In this document: in pieces, positions 43,385-53,080 of the stretch
Layout of the letters: each line of letters starts with the position of its first letter
Numbering within the stretch: position 1 is the first letter of the stretch
Source: Solirubrobacter sp963848475
GTDB lineage: Bacteria > Actinomycetota > Thermoleophilia > Solirubrobacterales > Solirubrobacteraceae
Assembly: GCA_963848475.1 (NCBI GenBank)
Contig: CAWKDW010000021.1
Span: 1 to 64,000 of the forward strand
Length of the DNA: 64,000 nucleotides
Direction of reading: 5' to 3'
Notes under the pieces: generated by a model
Database searches by the model: none
What the model saw: the letters and a program-made list of their open reading frames with translations, nothing else
Told to the model about the DNA's origin: nothing
Program-made: the position numbers and the translations under genes

Positions 43385-44245
43385 ATGCCCGATACCCATC
43401 ACGACGTCGGGACCCTGCTCGAGGCGCTCCCGTACATCCGCGAGTTCCACGGCCGCACCGTGGTCATCAAGTACGGCGGGGCGGCGATGACCGACCCCGA
43501 GCTGCGCGAGGACTTCGCGCGCGACGTCGTGCTCCTGAAGTACGTCGGCCTGAACCCGATCGTCGTCCACGGCGGGGGGCCGGACATCACGGCCTACATG
43601 AACCGGCTGAACATGCCGGTCGAGTTCATCGGCGGGCTGCGCGTGAGCGACGCCGACACCGTCGAGGTGGCCAAGATGGTCCTCGTCGGCAAGGTCAACA
43701 AGGACATCGTCATGCGCATCAACCGCCACGGGCAGCCGGCGGTCGGGCTCTCGGGCGATGACGGGCAGCTGTTCCGGGTCTCGACCATGGAGGGGCCCGG
43801 CGGCGAGGACATCGGCTTCGTCGGCAAGATCGAGCGCGTCGACGTCGGCGTCATCAACCACATCGCCGAGGACTACATCCCGGTCATCGCCTCCGTCGGC
43901 GCGGACCGCCTGGGCCGCTCGCACAACATCAACGCCGACGAGGCGGCGGGCGCGATCGCGCGCGCCATGGGCGCCTATAAGGTGATCTTCCTGACGGATG
44001 TCGCGGGCTGGCTGCGCGACGTCTCAGACCCCGAGAGCGTGATCTCCGAGTGCGGCGCGGACGAGGTCGAGACCGCCCTGCTGACGCTGGAGGGCGGCAT
44101 GCGGCCGAAGCTGCAGGCCTGCATCGACGCCATCTACGGCGGCGTGACCTACGCGCACATCATCGACGGCCGGCTGCCGCACTCGCTGCTGCTCGAGCTG
44201 TTCACGAACGCCGGCATCGGCACGAAGGTGAGGCCTGCAACGTGA
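43385..44245 (+). CDS. argB: acetylglutamate kinase
   Basis: 286 residues. VIKYGGAAMTDPELREDFARD, LNPIVVHGGGPDITAYMNRL, NINADEAAGAIARAMGA and VIFLTDVAGWLRD are the kinase marks. It begins directly after the argJ stop. Arginine feedback is usual in this family when an N-terminal helix is present; about 25 residues precede the kinase fold here. Confidence 0.95.
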   Translation: MPDTHHDVGTLLEALPYIREFHGRTVVIKYGGAAMTDPELREDFARDVVLLKYVGLNPIVVHGGGPDITAYMNRLNMPVEFIGGLRVSDADTVEVAKMVLVGKVNKDIVMRINRHGQPAVGLSGDDGQLFRVSTMEGPGGEDIGFVGKIERVDVGVINHIAEDYIPVIASVGADRLGRSHNINADEAAGAIARAMGAYKVIFLTDVAGWLRDVSDPESVISECGADEVETALLTLEGGMRPKLQACIDAIYGGVTYAHIIDGRLPHSLLLELFTNAGIGTKVRPAT

Positions 44246-45363
44246 AGTCCGCCCTGGCACCGACGTATGCGCGCTATGACGTCACGTTCGTCTCCGGCTC
44301 GGCCTGCGTGCTCGTGGACGCCGACGGCGTCGAGTACCTCGACTTCCTCAGCGGGATCGCGGTCAACAACCTGGGCCACTGCCATCCGGCCGTCGTCGGC
44401 GCCGTGCAGGAGCAGGCGGCGCGGCTGATCCACATCTCCAACCTCTTCTACAACGAGCCGAACGCGCGGCTCGCGGCGCGCCTGGCCGAGCGCTCGCTGG
44501 GTGGGGTCGTCTTCTTCTGCAACTCGGGGGCCGAGGCCAACGAGGCGGCGATCAAGCTCGTCCGCAAGGCGCGCCCGCGCGGTGACGTGATCGTCGCGCA
44601 CAACGCGTTCCACGGCCGCACCTACGGGGCCTTGTCGGCCACGCCGCAGGAGGCCAAGCAGGCCCCGTTCGCGCCGCTGGTGCCCGGGTTCCGGGCGATG
44701 CCGGCGGCCGAGATCCCGGACGCGATCGACGCCAACACGGCCGCGGTCCTGATCGAGCCGGTGCAGGGCGAGTCGGGCGTGAACCTGATGACCGCGGAGC
44801 TTCTGGCCTCGATCCGCTCCGCCTGCGACGCCGCCGGTGCGGCGCTGGTCTTCGACGAGGTCCAGACCGGCATGGGGCGGACCGGCTCGCTGTGGGCCTA
44901 CGAGCAGCTCGGCGTCGAGCCGGACGCGATGACGCTGGCCAAGGGCCTCGGCGGCGGGCTGCCGATCGGCGCGCTGGTCATCGGGCCGCGCCTGGCCGAT
45001 GTGTTCGCTCCCGGCGATCACGGCTCGACCTTCGCGGGCGGGCCCTTGGTGAGCGCCGCGGCGCATGCGGTGCTCGACGTGATCGACGACGAGGCCTTCC
45101 TGCGCGGCGTTCGCGAGCAGGGCGAGCGGCTGATCGAGGGCCTGCGCGAGCTTCCCGGTGTGGTCTCGGTGCGCGGGCGGGGGCTGATGGTCGCCGCGGA
45201 GATCGCCGGCGACGCACCCGACGTCGCACGCCGCGCGTTGGTCGAGGAGCGGCTCATCATCAACGCCACGGGGCCGACGACGCTGCGCTTCCTGCCGCCG
45301 CTGATCGTCTCCGCGGCGGAGATCGACGACGCGCTCGCGCGTCTACGCAAGCTGCTTCTCTGA
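44242..45363 (+). CDS. argD: acetylornithine aminotransferase
   Basis: 373 residues. Class III PLP enzyme: YLDFLSGIAVNNLGHCHPAV, FFCNSGAEANEAAIKLVRK, HNAFHGRTYGAL, VFDEVQTGMGRTGSLWAYE and PLP lysine TLAKGLGGGLPIGA. GTG start overlaps argB. The cluster ends here; argF, argG and argH are not in the window. Confidence 0.95.
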   Translation: MKSALAPTYARYDVTFVSGSACVLVDADGVEYLDFLSGIAVNNLGHCHPAVVGAVQEQAARLIHISNLFYNEPNARLAARLAERSLGGVVFFCNSGAEANEAAIKLVRKARPRGDVIVAHNAFHGRTYGALSATPQEAKQAPFAPLVPGFRAMPAAEIPDAIDANTAAVLIEPVQGESGVNLMTAELLASIRSACDAAGAALVFDEVQTGMGRTGSLWAYEQLGVEPDAMTLAKGLGGGLPIGALVIGPRLADVFAPGDHGSTFAGGPLVSAAAHAVLDVIDDEAFLRGVREQGERLIEGLRELPGVVSVRGRGLMVAAEIAGDAPDVARRALVEERLIINATGPTTLRFLPPLIVSAAEIDDALARLRKLLL

Positions 45364-45409
45364 CCACTCTGGTTTGGCGAACATCGGGTGGCGGTATGCA
45401 CTTGATGCA

Positions 45410-46696
45410 TTGCGAATCCAGGCACTGATCGTCATGGGCGTGGCGACCGTCTCGGTCGCCGCTCCGGCGTTCGCCCAGATCCCGGTGCCGACGGTCCAGG
45501 TACCGGTTCCGGTGCCCACCGTTCAGGTTCCGGTTCCGGTGCCGACGGTGCAGGTGCCGGTGCCAGTACCGACCGTGAAGGCGCCGGTTCCCGTTCCCAC
45601 GGTCCAAGCGCCGGTCCCGGTGCCCACGGTGCAGGTGCCGAAGGTCCCGGTGCCCGACGTCCCGGTGCCGGCGGTCCCGCCGGTGGGCGGTTCCGGGGGT
45701 TCGAGCGGCTCGTCGGGAGGCTCGGCGGGCGGTGGCGGTGCGAGGGCGGCGGTGGCGGCCGGGCGGCGGCGGCGGCGCGGTGGCAGCGCGCGCGGCGGTA
45801 GCGCGGGCGGCGGCTCATCGGGCGGTGGCGCGGCCGGCGGCGGCTCGGCGGGCGGCGGCGGCGCGACCGGCGGTGGCAGCGATGCCTCGCGGACCGGCTC
45901 GTCCCCTGGCGCGGGCGGCTCCGCCAACCCGCGCTCCAGTACCCGATCGCGCGGCTCGGGTACGGCCAGCGCCGCGTGCCGAGGCTCTGCGCAGTCGCGC
46001 GAATGCATCCTTCGCGAGACCGTGGCGCGCTCGACCGCGTGTCTCGATGCCCTTTCCTCCGCCCAGCGCCGCGTGCTCATGCTGCGGGCGGGTGTCGGCG
46101 CCGGCCCGCCTCGCTCGCGCGGCGGCGTCGCCAAGAAGTTGCGCATCAGCGAGCGCCGCGTGGTCCGGCTCGAGCGCACCGGCCTGAGCCGGCTGCGCTC
46201 GCTGGCCCGCCAGGGCGCCTGCGCGACGCCGACCGGGACGGCGACCGCCGGCGACGCCACGCCGCTGGCCGCCTCCGCCATCGCCAGCACGACGCTGGGC
46301 GTCAAGGACAGCCCGCGCGGAACCGGCGGGTCCGGCGGCGGCGGCCGTCCCGGAAGCCCCGGAGGAGGCGACGACGATCGCGGCGGGACCGAGCCGCTCA
46401 TCGGTCCGCAGCGCAGCGGCGGCGTGGCGGGCATCTCGGCGACCAACCCGACGGATTCGATCGATCTGACGGTTCCGCTGCTACTGGTCATCTTCGGCCT
46501 CGGGACGGCGGGGATCATCACGCTGCTGCGCCGCCGCGCCGTTCCGGCTGCCGTCGACGAGCCGCCGGTGAAGCCGGTGTGGATCCCGTGGCGGCGCTCG
46601 ACGATGGACGGTCCCCGCTGGACCGCCGATCCGCCGCCGTCCGGCGAGGACGCGGACGGGTGGGCCGCCGCTCCCGGGAGCAGGCACGAGGAGTAA
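45410..46696 (+). CDS. secreted/membrane protein with VPVPVPTVQ repeats and a sigma region-4-like HTH
   Basis: About 428 residues. TTG 45410 gives a signal peptide (LRIQALIVMGVATVSVAAPAFAQ); TTG 45374 and ATG 45434 are alternatives. Then five 9-residue repeats, a long Gly/Ser/Ala-rich stretch, a segment LSSAQRRVLMLRAGVG ... GVAKKLRISERRVVRLERTGLSRLRSL that resembles sigma-70 region 4, another Gly-rich linker, one membrane helix (LTVPLLLVIFGLGTAGIITLL) and a short tail. Cysteines flank the HTH (ACLDAL and QGAC). If exported, the HTH would lie outside the cytoplasm, which is odd. Confidence 0.65.
   Translation: MRIQALIVMGVATVSVAAPAFAQIPVPTVQVPVPVPTVQVPVPVPTVQVPVPVPTVKAPVPVPTVQAPVPVPTVQVPKVPVPDVPVPAVPPVGGSGGSSGSSGGSAGGGGARAAVAAGRRRRRGGSARGGSAGGGSSGGGAAGGGSAGGGGATGGGSDASRTGSSPGAGGSANPRSSTRSRGSGTASAACRGSAQSRECILRETVARSTACLDALSSAQRRVLMLRAGVGAGPPRSRGGVAKKLRISERRVVRLERTGLSRLRSLARQGACATPTGTATAGDATPLAASAIASTTLGVKDSPRGTGGSGGGGRPGSPGGGDDDRGGTEPLIGPQRSGGVAGISATNPTDSIDLTVPLLLVIFGLGTAGIITLLRRRAVPAAVDEPPVKPVWIPWRRSTMDGPRWTADPPPSGEDADGWAAAPGSRHEE
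45500..45634 (+). repeat. five 27-nt tandem units encoding VPVPVPTVQ
   Basis: Five in-frame 27-nt units; residues 1 and 9 vary (V/A and Q/K). A partial unit precedes at 45479 and related VPVPDVPVPAV follows. Confidence 0.85.
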
Positions 46697-46706
46697 TTGC
46701 ATGCAA
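46697..46706. promoter_or_regulatory. palindrome upstream of the GntR gene, possible operator
   Basis: TTGCATGCAA is a perfect 10-nt palindrome just after the upstream stop. A half-site TATGCAA recurs at 46752-46758, next to the GntR ATG. The stretch between is less GC-rich than average. Confidence 0.4.
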
Positions 46707-46759
46707 AACCGCGCGGTTGCGAGTTGCGCGACACGTAGTCGAGTGGTTTCGTATGCAAG

Positions 46760-47383
46760 ATGGCGCAGCAACCGCGCGTGCGGGATCTGCTGGAGGAGGC
46801 GATCCTCGAAGGGGAGCTGAAGCCCGGCGAGCGGCTGCGGGCAGAGGCGCTGGCGCAACGGTTCGGGACGTCGCGGACGCCGATCCGCGAGGCGCTGCTG
46901 CAGCTCGAAGGGCAGGGCCTGGTCGAGGTCGAGCCCAACCGCGGCGCCGTGGTACGGGCGTTCAACCGCGACGATCTCTTCGACCTCTACCGCGTCCGGG
47001 CGCTTCTGGAGCCGGCGGCGGCCGCACTCGCCGCGACCCGTGCGACCGAGTCGCAGATGGACGCGCTGGAGCTGCTGTGCGATGTCGGCGAGACCGCGCC
47101 GGTCGAGCAGCAGATCGAGTGCAACGAGCAGTTTCACCGGATCATCGCCGAGGCGGCGGGCAGCCCGCGGCTCGCGGTCGCGATGCGGGCTGCATCCGGC
47201 ATCCCGCGGGCGTTCCGGCACCGGTTCTGGCAGTCGGAGACCCAGCGGGCCGAGTCGCTGGTCTGCCATCGCCGGATCGTCGCCGCGTTCCGCGCCCGCG
47301 ACCCGCAGATGGCCGAGGCCGCGATGCGGATGCACATCCTCGGCGCCGTCGCGTTCCTGGAGGAGACATGGCCGAACCACTAG
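46760..47383 (+). CDS. GntR-family (FadR subfamily) regulator of the hydantoin-type operon
   Basis: 207 residues. Winged helix VRDLLEEAILEGELKPGERL, ALAQRFGTSRTPIREALLQLE, then the helical FCD domain with metal-type histidines (EQFHRIIAEAA, VCHRRIVAAFRARD, RMHILGAVAFLEE). It overlaps the CoA-transferase start by 16 nt, so it is part of the operon it probably controls. Confidence 0.86.
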   Translation: MAQQPRVRDLLEEAILEGELKPGERLRAEALAQRFGTSRTPIREALLQLEGQGLVEVEPNRGAVVRAFNRDDLFDLYRVRALLEPAAAALAATRATESQMDALELLCDVGETAPVEQQIECNEQFHRIIAEAAGSPRLAVAMRAASGIPRAFRHRFWQSETQRAESLVCHRRIVAAFRARDPQMAEAAMRMHILGAVAFLEETWPNH

Positions 47384-48561
47384 CGGGCCTGCGGGCGATC
47401 GAGTTCGGGCAGCTGCTCGCCGGCCCGTTCACCGGCACGCTGCTCGGGGACTTCGGCGCCGACGTGATCAAGGTCGAGCCGCCGGGCGTCGGCGACGCGA
47501 TGCGCGACTGGGGCCGCCTGCGCCACAACGACCACTCGCTGTGGTGGTCGATCCTGGCTCGCAACAAGCGCAGCGTCGCGCTGAACCTGCGCGAGCCCGA
47601 GGGCCAGAGGATCGCGGCCGAGCTGGCCGCCGGCGCCGACATCGTGCTCGAGAACTTCCGCCCCGGCACGATGGAGAAGTGGGGCCTCGGCCCGGAGGAC
47701 ATCCACAAGCGCAATCCGCGCGTCATCTACGCCCGCGTCTCCGGCTACGGCCAGACCGGCCGCTACGCGCATCGCCCCGGCTTCGCCTCGGCGGGGGAGG
47801 CGATCTCCGGCCTGCGCTACATCAACGGCTACCCCGACCAGGCGCCGCCGCGCTCGGGCATCAGCCTCGGCGACACGCTCGCCGCCCAGTCCGCGTTCCA
47901 GGGCATCCTGCTCGCGCTCTACGCGCGTGAGCAGGGCGCGGACGGCCAGGTCGTCGACGCGGGCATCGTCGACGCGTGCTTCGCGATGTCGGAGTCCTCG
48001 ACGCTCGAGTACGAGAAGACCGGCTTCATCCGCGAGCCGACCGGGCCGCGGCTGCCGCGCATCGCGCCCAGCAACGTCTACCGGTCCAAAGACGGCAAAT
48101 GGGTCGTGATCGCGGCCAATCACGACACGCTGTGGCGCCGGCTGGCCGAGGTCATGGGCCAGCCCGAGCTGGGGGAGGACGAGCGCTTCGCCAGCCACCA
48201 CGCGCGCGGCGAGCACGAGGACCTGCTGGACGAGATCATCGGCGCGTTCGCCGCGCGGCACACGGCCGAGGAGCTCGACGAGATCGTCAACGCGGGCGGC
48301 GTGGTGTGCGCGCCCGTGTACACGGCGAAGGACGTCTACGAGGACCCGTACTTCCGCGAGCGTGAGCTGCTCGTGGAGCACGAGGACGAGGTCCATGGGC
48401 ACATGACCGTTCCGGGGGTCGTGCCCAAGCTGAGCGGGACACCCGGATCGATCCGTCACGGGGCGCGCTGGACGGTGGGCGCCGACACGGACGCGGTGCT
48501 GGAGGAGCTCGGAGTGGACGCGGCGGCGCGCAAGCGCCTCGCGGACGACGGCGTGATCTAG
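47368..48561 (+). CDS. CaiB/BaiF family III CoA-transferase
   Basis: 397 residues. GLRAIEFGQLLAGPFTGTLLGDFGADVIKVEPP at the start (in parts), LNLREPEGQRI, VLENFRPGTMEKWGLG, ISGYGQTG-like VSGYGQTGRYAHRPGF, and the catalytic Asp in GISLGDTLAAQSA. It moves CoA between carboxylic acids. GGAGGAG lies before ATG 47368. Acid substrate unknown. Confidence 0.9.
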   Translation: MAEPLAGLRAIEFGQLLAGPFTGTLLGDFGADVIKVEPPGVGDAMRDWGRLRHNDHSLWWSILARNKRSVALNLREPEGQRIAAELAAGADIVLENFRPGTMEKWGLGPEDIHKRNPRVIYARVSGYGQTGRYAHRPGFASAGEAISGLRYINGYPDQAPPRSGISLGDTLAAQSAFQGILLALYAREQGADGQVVDAGIVDACFAMSESSTLEYEKTGFIREPTGPRLPRIAPSNVYRSKDGKWVVIAANHDTLWRRLAEVMGQPELGEDERFASHHARGEHEDLLDEIIGAFAARHTAEELDEIVNAGGVVCAPVYTAKDVYEDPYFRERELLVEHEDEVHGHMTVPGVVPKLSGTPGSIRHGARWTVGADTDAVLEELGVDAAARKRLADDGVI

Positions 48562-48573
48562 GAAAGGTGCTCC

Positions 48574-50559
48574 ATGGCGTATCGGCTGGGCGTGGACGTC
48601 GGAGGGACGTTCACCGATCTGTTCCTCACCGACGACGGCGATCACCGGCAATGGCGGGTCAAGACCCCGTCGACGCCGTCTGACCCCTCGGAGGGCGTGC
48701 TGACCGGCGTCCGCCGCATCTGCGAGGCGGCGGGGATCGTGCCGGGTGACCTCGGCAACGTCGTCCACGGCACGACCGTGGCGACCAATGCCGTGCTCGA
48801 GTCCAAGGGCGCCCGCGTCGGCCTGATCACCACGCAGGGCTTCGGGCAGATCCTGCATCTCGCGCGCTCGCAGACGCCGGGCCCGCTGGCCGGCTGGATC
48901 ATCATGGTCAAGCCCGACCCGCCCGCGTCACTCGCGGACACGCGCGAGGCGGTCGAGCGGATGGACGCGCGCGGCGAGACGCTCGTCCCCGTGGACGTCG
49001 CGCAGGTCGAGGGGATCATCGGCGACCTCGTGCGCTCGGGCGTCGAGTCGCTCACGGTCTCGTTGATCAACTCCTACGTCGACGGGCGCCACGAGCAGCA
49101 GATCGCCGACGTCGTCGAGCGCCTGCATCCCGGGTTCCCGGTGACGATCTCCAGCGCCGTGCTGCCGGAGTTCCGCGAGTACGAACGGACGCTGACGGCC
49201 TGCATGAACTCCTACGTGCGCCCGCAGGTGGCGTCCTACGTCGACCGGTTGCAGGGCGCGCTGTCGGATCTCGGCGTCAAGACCGAGGTCGACATCCTGC
49301 GCTCCGACGCGGGCGTGATGACGCCTGCCGAAGCCGCCCGGAACCCTGTCTACGGCGTGTTGAGCGGGCCGTCGGGCGGTGTCGCGGGCGCGCTCTACAT
49401 CGCTTCGAGAGCGGGCTTCCCGAACGTCCTGACCTTCGACATGGGCGGCACGTCGACCGATGTGTCGCTCTGCCAGGCGGGCGAGCCGACGATCGGCCGC
49501 GAGACCACGATCGGCCAGTTCCGGATCAAGGTCCCGAGCGTCGACGTGCACACGGTCGGCGCCGGCGGCGGCTCGATCGCGCACGTCCCGCCGCTCACCG
49601 GCGCGCTGCGTGTCGGCCCGCAGTCCGCGGGCGCCGAGCCCGGTCCCGCGGCCTACGGGCAGGGTGGAAGCGAACCCACCGTGACCGACGCCAACGTCGT
49701 TCTCGGCCACCTGCCGGCCGACCTGATCGGCGGCGAGATGTCGCTCGACGTCGAGGCGGCCAAGGCCGCGGTGCAGACGATCGCGGACGCGATGGGGCTG
49801 AGCCTCGAGCAGGCCGCGGACGGCATCCTGCGGATCGTCAACGAGAACATGGCGGGCGCGCTGCGCGTGATCAGCGTCCAGCGCGGCCACGATCCGCGCG
49901 AGTTCGCGATGGTCGCCTTCGGCGGCGCCGGGCCGCTGCACGCCAACGCCGTGGCGGAGCTGATGGGCTCCTTCCCGGTCATCGTGCCGCCGTCGCCCGG
50001 GTTGCTGTGCGCCCTGGGCGACCTCGTGGCGGGCTTCCGCAACGAGTTCGCGCAGACGCTGATCCGGCTGACGGCCGAGGTCACCGACGCCGAGCTCCGG
50101 GAGACCCTGGACGAGCTCGAGGCGCGAGCCCGCGAGTGGATGCAGGCGCAGGGGATCGCCGCGGACGCCCAGCACGTCGACTTCGTCGCCGACATGCGCT
50201 ATCGCGGCCAGGGCTACGAGATCCCGGTGCCGCTCGACGATCTCTCGGACCTCGACGAGCGCTTCAACGGCCTCCACGAGCAGGCCTACGGCTTCCGGAT
50301 GCCCAACACGGCGTCGGAGATCGTCAACCTGCGCGCGGTCGGTACCGGCGATCGCCCGGAGCCGGAGCTCCCAGAGGAGGATCCGGTCGAGAAAGCCCTG
50401 CAACCGGGCACCTACGCCCGCGCCGACCTGCATCCCGGAACGCGCATCCAAGGGCCGTCGATCGTCACCGAGTTCGACTCGACGACCGTCGTCCTCGAGG
50501 GCTACACGGCCGAGATCGACCGCCATTTCAACCTGCTGATCCGACCGGAGGCTTCGTGA
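48574..50559 (+). CDS. hydantoinase/oxoprolinase subunit A (ATP-dependent)
   Basis: 661 residues, intact. N-terminal actin-like ATPase fold YRLGVDVGGTFTDLFLTDDG, VVHGTTVATNAVLESKGA, LRSDAGVMTPAEAARNPVYG, LSGPSGGVAGALYIA, FDMGGTSTDVSLC and the C-terminal GQGYEIPVPL. It pairs with subunit B to open hydantoin or oxoproline rings using ATP. A weak AGGAAAGG precedes the ATG; its stop overlaps subunit B (TGATG). Confidence 0.92.
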   Translation: MAYRLGVDVGGTFTDLFLTDDGDHRQWRVKTPSTPSDPSEGVLTGVRRICEAAGIVPGDLGNVVHGTTVATNAVLESKGARVGLITTQGFGQILHLARSQTPGPLAGWIIMVKPDPPASLADTREAVERMDARGETLVPVDVAQVEGIIGDLVRSGVESLTVSLINSYVDGRHEQQIADVVERLHPGFPVTISSAVLPEFREYERTLTACMNSYVRPQVASYVDRLQGALSDLGVKTEVDILRSDAGVMTPAEAARNPVYGVLSGPSGGVAGALYIASRAGFPNVLTFDMGGTSTDVSLCQAGEPTIGRETTIGQFRIKVPSVDVHTVGAGGGSIAHVPPLTGALRVGPQSAGAEPGPAAYGQGGSEPTVTDANVVLGHLPADLIGGEMSLDVEAAKAAVQTIADAMGLSLEQAADGILRIVNENMAGALRVISVQRGHDPREFAMVAFGGAGPLHANAVAELMGSFPVIVPPSPGLLCALGDLVAGFRNEFAQTLIRLTAEVTDAELRETLDELEARAREWMQAQGIAADAQHVDFVADMRYRGQGYEIPVPLDDLSDLDERFNGLHEQAYGFRMPNTASEIVNLRAVGTGDRPEPELPEEDPVEKALQPGTYARADLHPGTRIQGPSIVTEFDSTTVVLEGYTAEIDRHFNLLIRPEAS

Positions 50560-52449
50560 TGGCCGCGCTCCCCAAGATCGCCGAGATCCCCGACCTCGAG
50601 GTCGACCCGATCACGCTCGACATCATCGAGAACGCGCTGCGGCACGCGCGCTTCGAGATGGACGCCGTGCTCTTCCGGTCGGCGATGTCGCCGGTGATCC
50701 GCGAGCAGCACGACGAGTTCCCGATGCTCACCGACCCCAAGGGCCGGATGGTCGTCGGCCAGTTCGGCGCCTACATCTCAGAGATGATGGCCGACTGGGA
50801 TCGCGGCATCTACCCGGGCGACGTGATCCTCACGAGCGACCCGTACAAGTGCAGCGCCTCGATCAGCCACACCAACGACTGGCTCGTGCTCGTGCCGATC
50901 TTCTTCGAGGACGAGCTCGTGGGCTGGTCGTCGCAGTTCGGCCACCAGATGGACGCCGGCGGGCGGCTCCCGGGCTCGCTGCCGACGGGCGCGACGACGA
51001 TCTTCGAGGAGGGGATCATCATCCCGCCGCTGAAGATCGTCGAGCGCGGCGAGGTGCAGGAGGACATCCTCAAGCTGATCCTCAACAACGTCCGCCTGCC
51101 CGACATGAACCGGGCGGACCTGTTCGCGATCATCGCCGCCTGCCACGCGGGCGAGAAGCGCGTGATGGAGCTCTGCGAGCGCTTCGGCAAGCCGGTCTAT
51201 CTCGCCACTTTGCAGGCACTTCTGGACCGTACGCACGAGGCGATGCGCAAGCTGATCGGGCTCGCGATCCCGGAGGAGCCGCAGACCTTCGAGGACTGGA
51301 TCGACGACGACGGGCTCGGCAACGGCCCCTACAAGATGAAGCTGACGATCTGGCGCGAGGGGGAGGAGGCCTGGTTCGACTGGTCGGGCACCGACCCGCA
51401 GTCGCTCGGGCCGATCAACTTCTACCTCTCCGAGGGCATGTTCAAGATGTTCATCGGGGTCTACCTGATCATGGTCAACGACCCGGACATCCTGTTCAAC
51501 GACGGCTTCTATCCGCTGCTGCACGTCGTGATGCCGGAGGGGTGTCTTCTCAATCCCCGCTACCCCGCCGCGCTCGGGTGCCGCACGCACGGGCTTGACG
51601 CGCCTGTTCGACGTGTTGGGCGGCGCGCTGACCAAGCAGGCGCCGGAGCTCAACACCGCGGCGGGCTACGGCACCTCGCCCTACATGTTGTATTCCGGCT
51701 GGAAGGAATCCGGCGAGTTCTTCTACGCCATGGAGATCCTCTACGGCGGCATCCCGGGCCGGCCGATCGGCGACGGCATGGACGGCCACTCGTGGTGGCC
51801 GCTGTTCGAGAACATCCCGACCGAGTACCTCGAGGCCTACTACCCCTTGCGCGTCGACGGGTACACGACGGTCACGGACTCCGGCGGCGCGGGCTTGCAC
51901 CGCGGCGGCAACGGCGTCGAGAAGCGCTACGTCTACCTCGAGCCGGGCCAGGTCTCGATCCATGACGATCGCTGGCTGACGCGGCCGTGGGGCGTGCTGG
52001 GCGGCGAGCCCGGCGAGCGCTCGACGAAGATCCTGCGGCGGGTCGACGGCACCGAGGTCGTGCTGCCGGCCAAGTGCGACGAGGTGGCGGTCGAGCCGGG
52101 GGACATGCTGATCTACCGCACCGCGGGCGGAGGCGGCTGGAAGGACCGCCTCGACCGGCCGGTCGAGGCGGTCGAGCGCGACGTCGCCTACGGGCTGGTG
52201 TCGCGCGAGAAGGCCCTGAGCGCCTACGGCGTGGTCATCGGCGACGCGGAGGCAACAGCCGCTGAGCGCTCGCGTCAGAAGACGGAGCGCGGAGACGCGC
52301 CGGCGTTCGACTTCGGCCCCGCGATGGAGGACGTGCTCGCCAACTGCGAAGCGGAGACGGGGCTGCCGGCGCCGGTCCAGGCCAAGCCGCTGCGCTGGTC
52401 GCCGCTCGAGGATCGCGAGTCCGCGCTCGCCCGCGTCCGCAATGGCTGA
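50559..52449 (+). CDS. hydantoinase/oxoprolinase subunit B (apparent frameshift near 51590)
   Basis: About 630 residues. LDIIENALRHARFEMDAVLFRSAMSPVIREQHDE (in parts), ILTSDPYKCSASISHTNDW, GWSSQFGHQMDAGGRLPGS, FDWSGTDPQSLGPINFYLS, and C-terminal GAGLHRGGNGVEKRYVYLEPG and RTAGGGGWKDRLDRP. One extra base near 51590 breaks RTHG-LTRLFDVLG. Stop overlaps the cysteine hydrolase start by 8 nt. Confidence 0.9.
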
Positions 52450-53080
52450 GTCGTTCGGTGGGGCGGCGGGCTTCGGCTCCCGCCCCGCGGTCGTCGTCGT
52501 CGATCTCAACGTCGGGTTCACGGACCCGGCGTCGCCGCTGGCGTGCGAGCTCGACGACGTGCTGGGTTCGACGCGCGCGCTGCTGGACGCGGCGCGCGCC
52601 CGCGGCGTGCCCGTGTTCTTCACGACGATCGAGTACGACGAGGTGGGGGAGGCCGCCGCGGCCGTCTTCCTGCGCAAGGCGCCGGCGCTGAAGGTCCTGC
52701 GGCCGGGGACGCGCTGGGTCGAGATCGATCCGCGGCTGGGCCGCGTCGATGGCGAGCCGGTGCTGGTGAAGGCGCACGCCTCGGCGTTCTTCGGCGTCCC
52801 GTTGGCGTCGTTGCTCGCGGGCCGCGACACGCTGATCGTCTGCGGCGCGTCGACCTCGGGCTGCGTCCGCGCGACGGTCGTGGACGCGATGCAGCACGGG
52901 TTCTCGCCGATCGTGCCGCGCGAGTGCGTCGGCGACCGCTCAGCGCGGGCGCACGAGCAGGCGCTGGACGACATGGGCGGGCGCTACGGGGACGTCGTCA
53001 GCCTCGCGGAGGTGCTCGCCGCGATCGCGCAGACGGCCGCGATGCCGATCGCCGACCACACCAGCCCGCCGGCGAGGTAG
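52442..53080 (+). CDS. isochorismatase-like cysteine hydrolase, probable N-carbamoylsarcosine amidohydrolase type
   Basis: 212 residues. Catalytic triad visible: Asp in AVVVVDLNVGFTDP, Lys in VLVKAHASAFFG, Cys in VCGASTSGCVRATVVDAMQ. N-carbamoylsarcosine amidohydrolases share GSTSGCVRAT and sit after HyuAB in creatinine and N-methylhydantoin degradation. The C-terminus overlaps the convergent MFS gene by 97 nt; the true stop may be earlier if a base is wrong. Confidence 0.82.
   Translation: MAESFGGAAGFGSRPAVVVVDLNVGFTDPASPLACELDDVLGSTRALLDAARARGVPVFFTTIEYDEVGEAAAAVFLRKAPALKVLRPGTRWVEIDPRLGRVDGEPVLVKAHASAFFGVPLASLLAGRDTLIVCGASTSGCVRATVVDAMQHGFSPIVPRECVGDRSARAHEQALDDMGGRYGDVVSLAEVLAAIAQTAAMPIADHTSPPAR

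Noticed and set aside
48928..50526. 532-residue minus-strand ORF over hyuA
   Set aside because: Antisense shadow typical of GC-rich third-position bias; hyuA has all family motifs.
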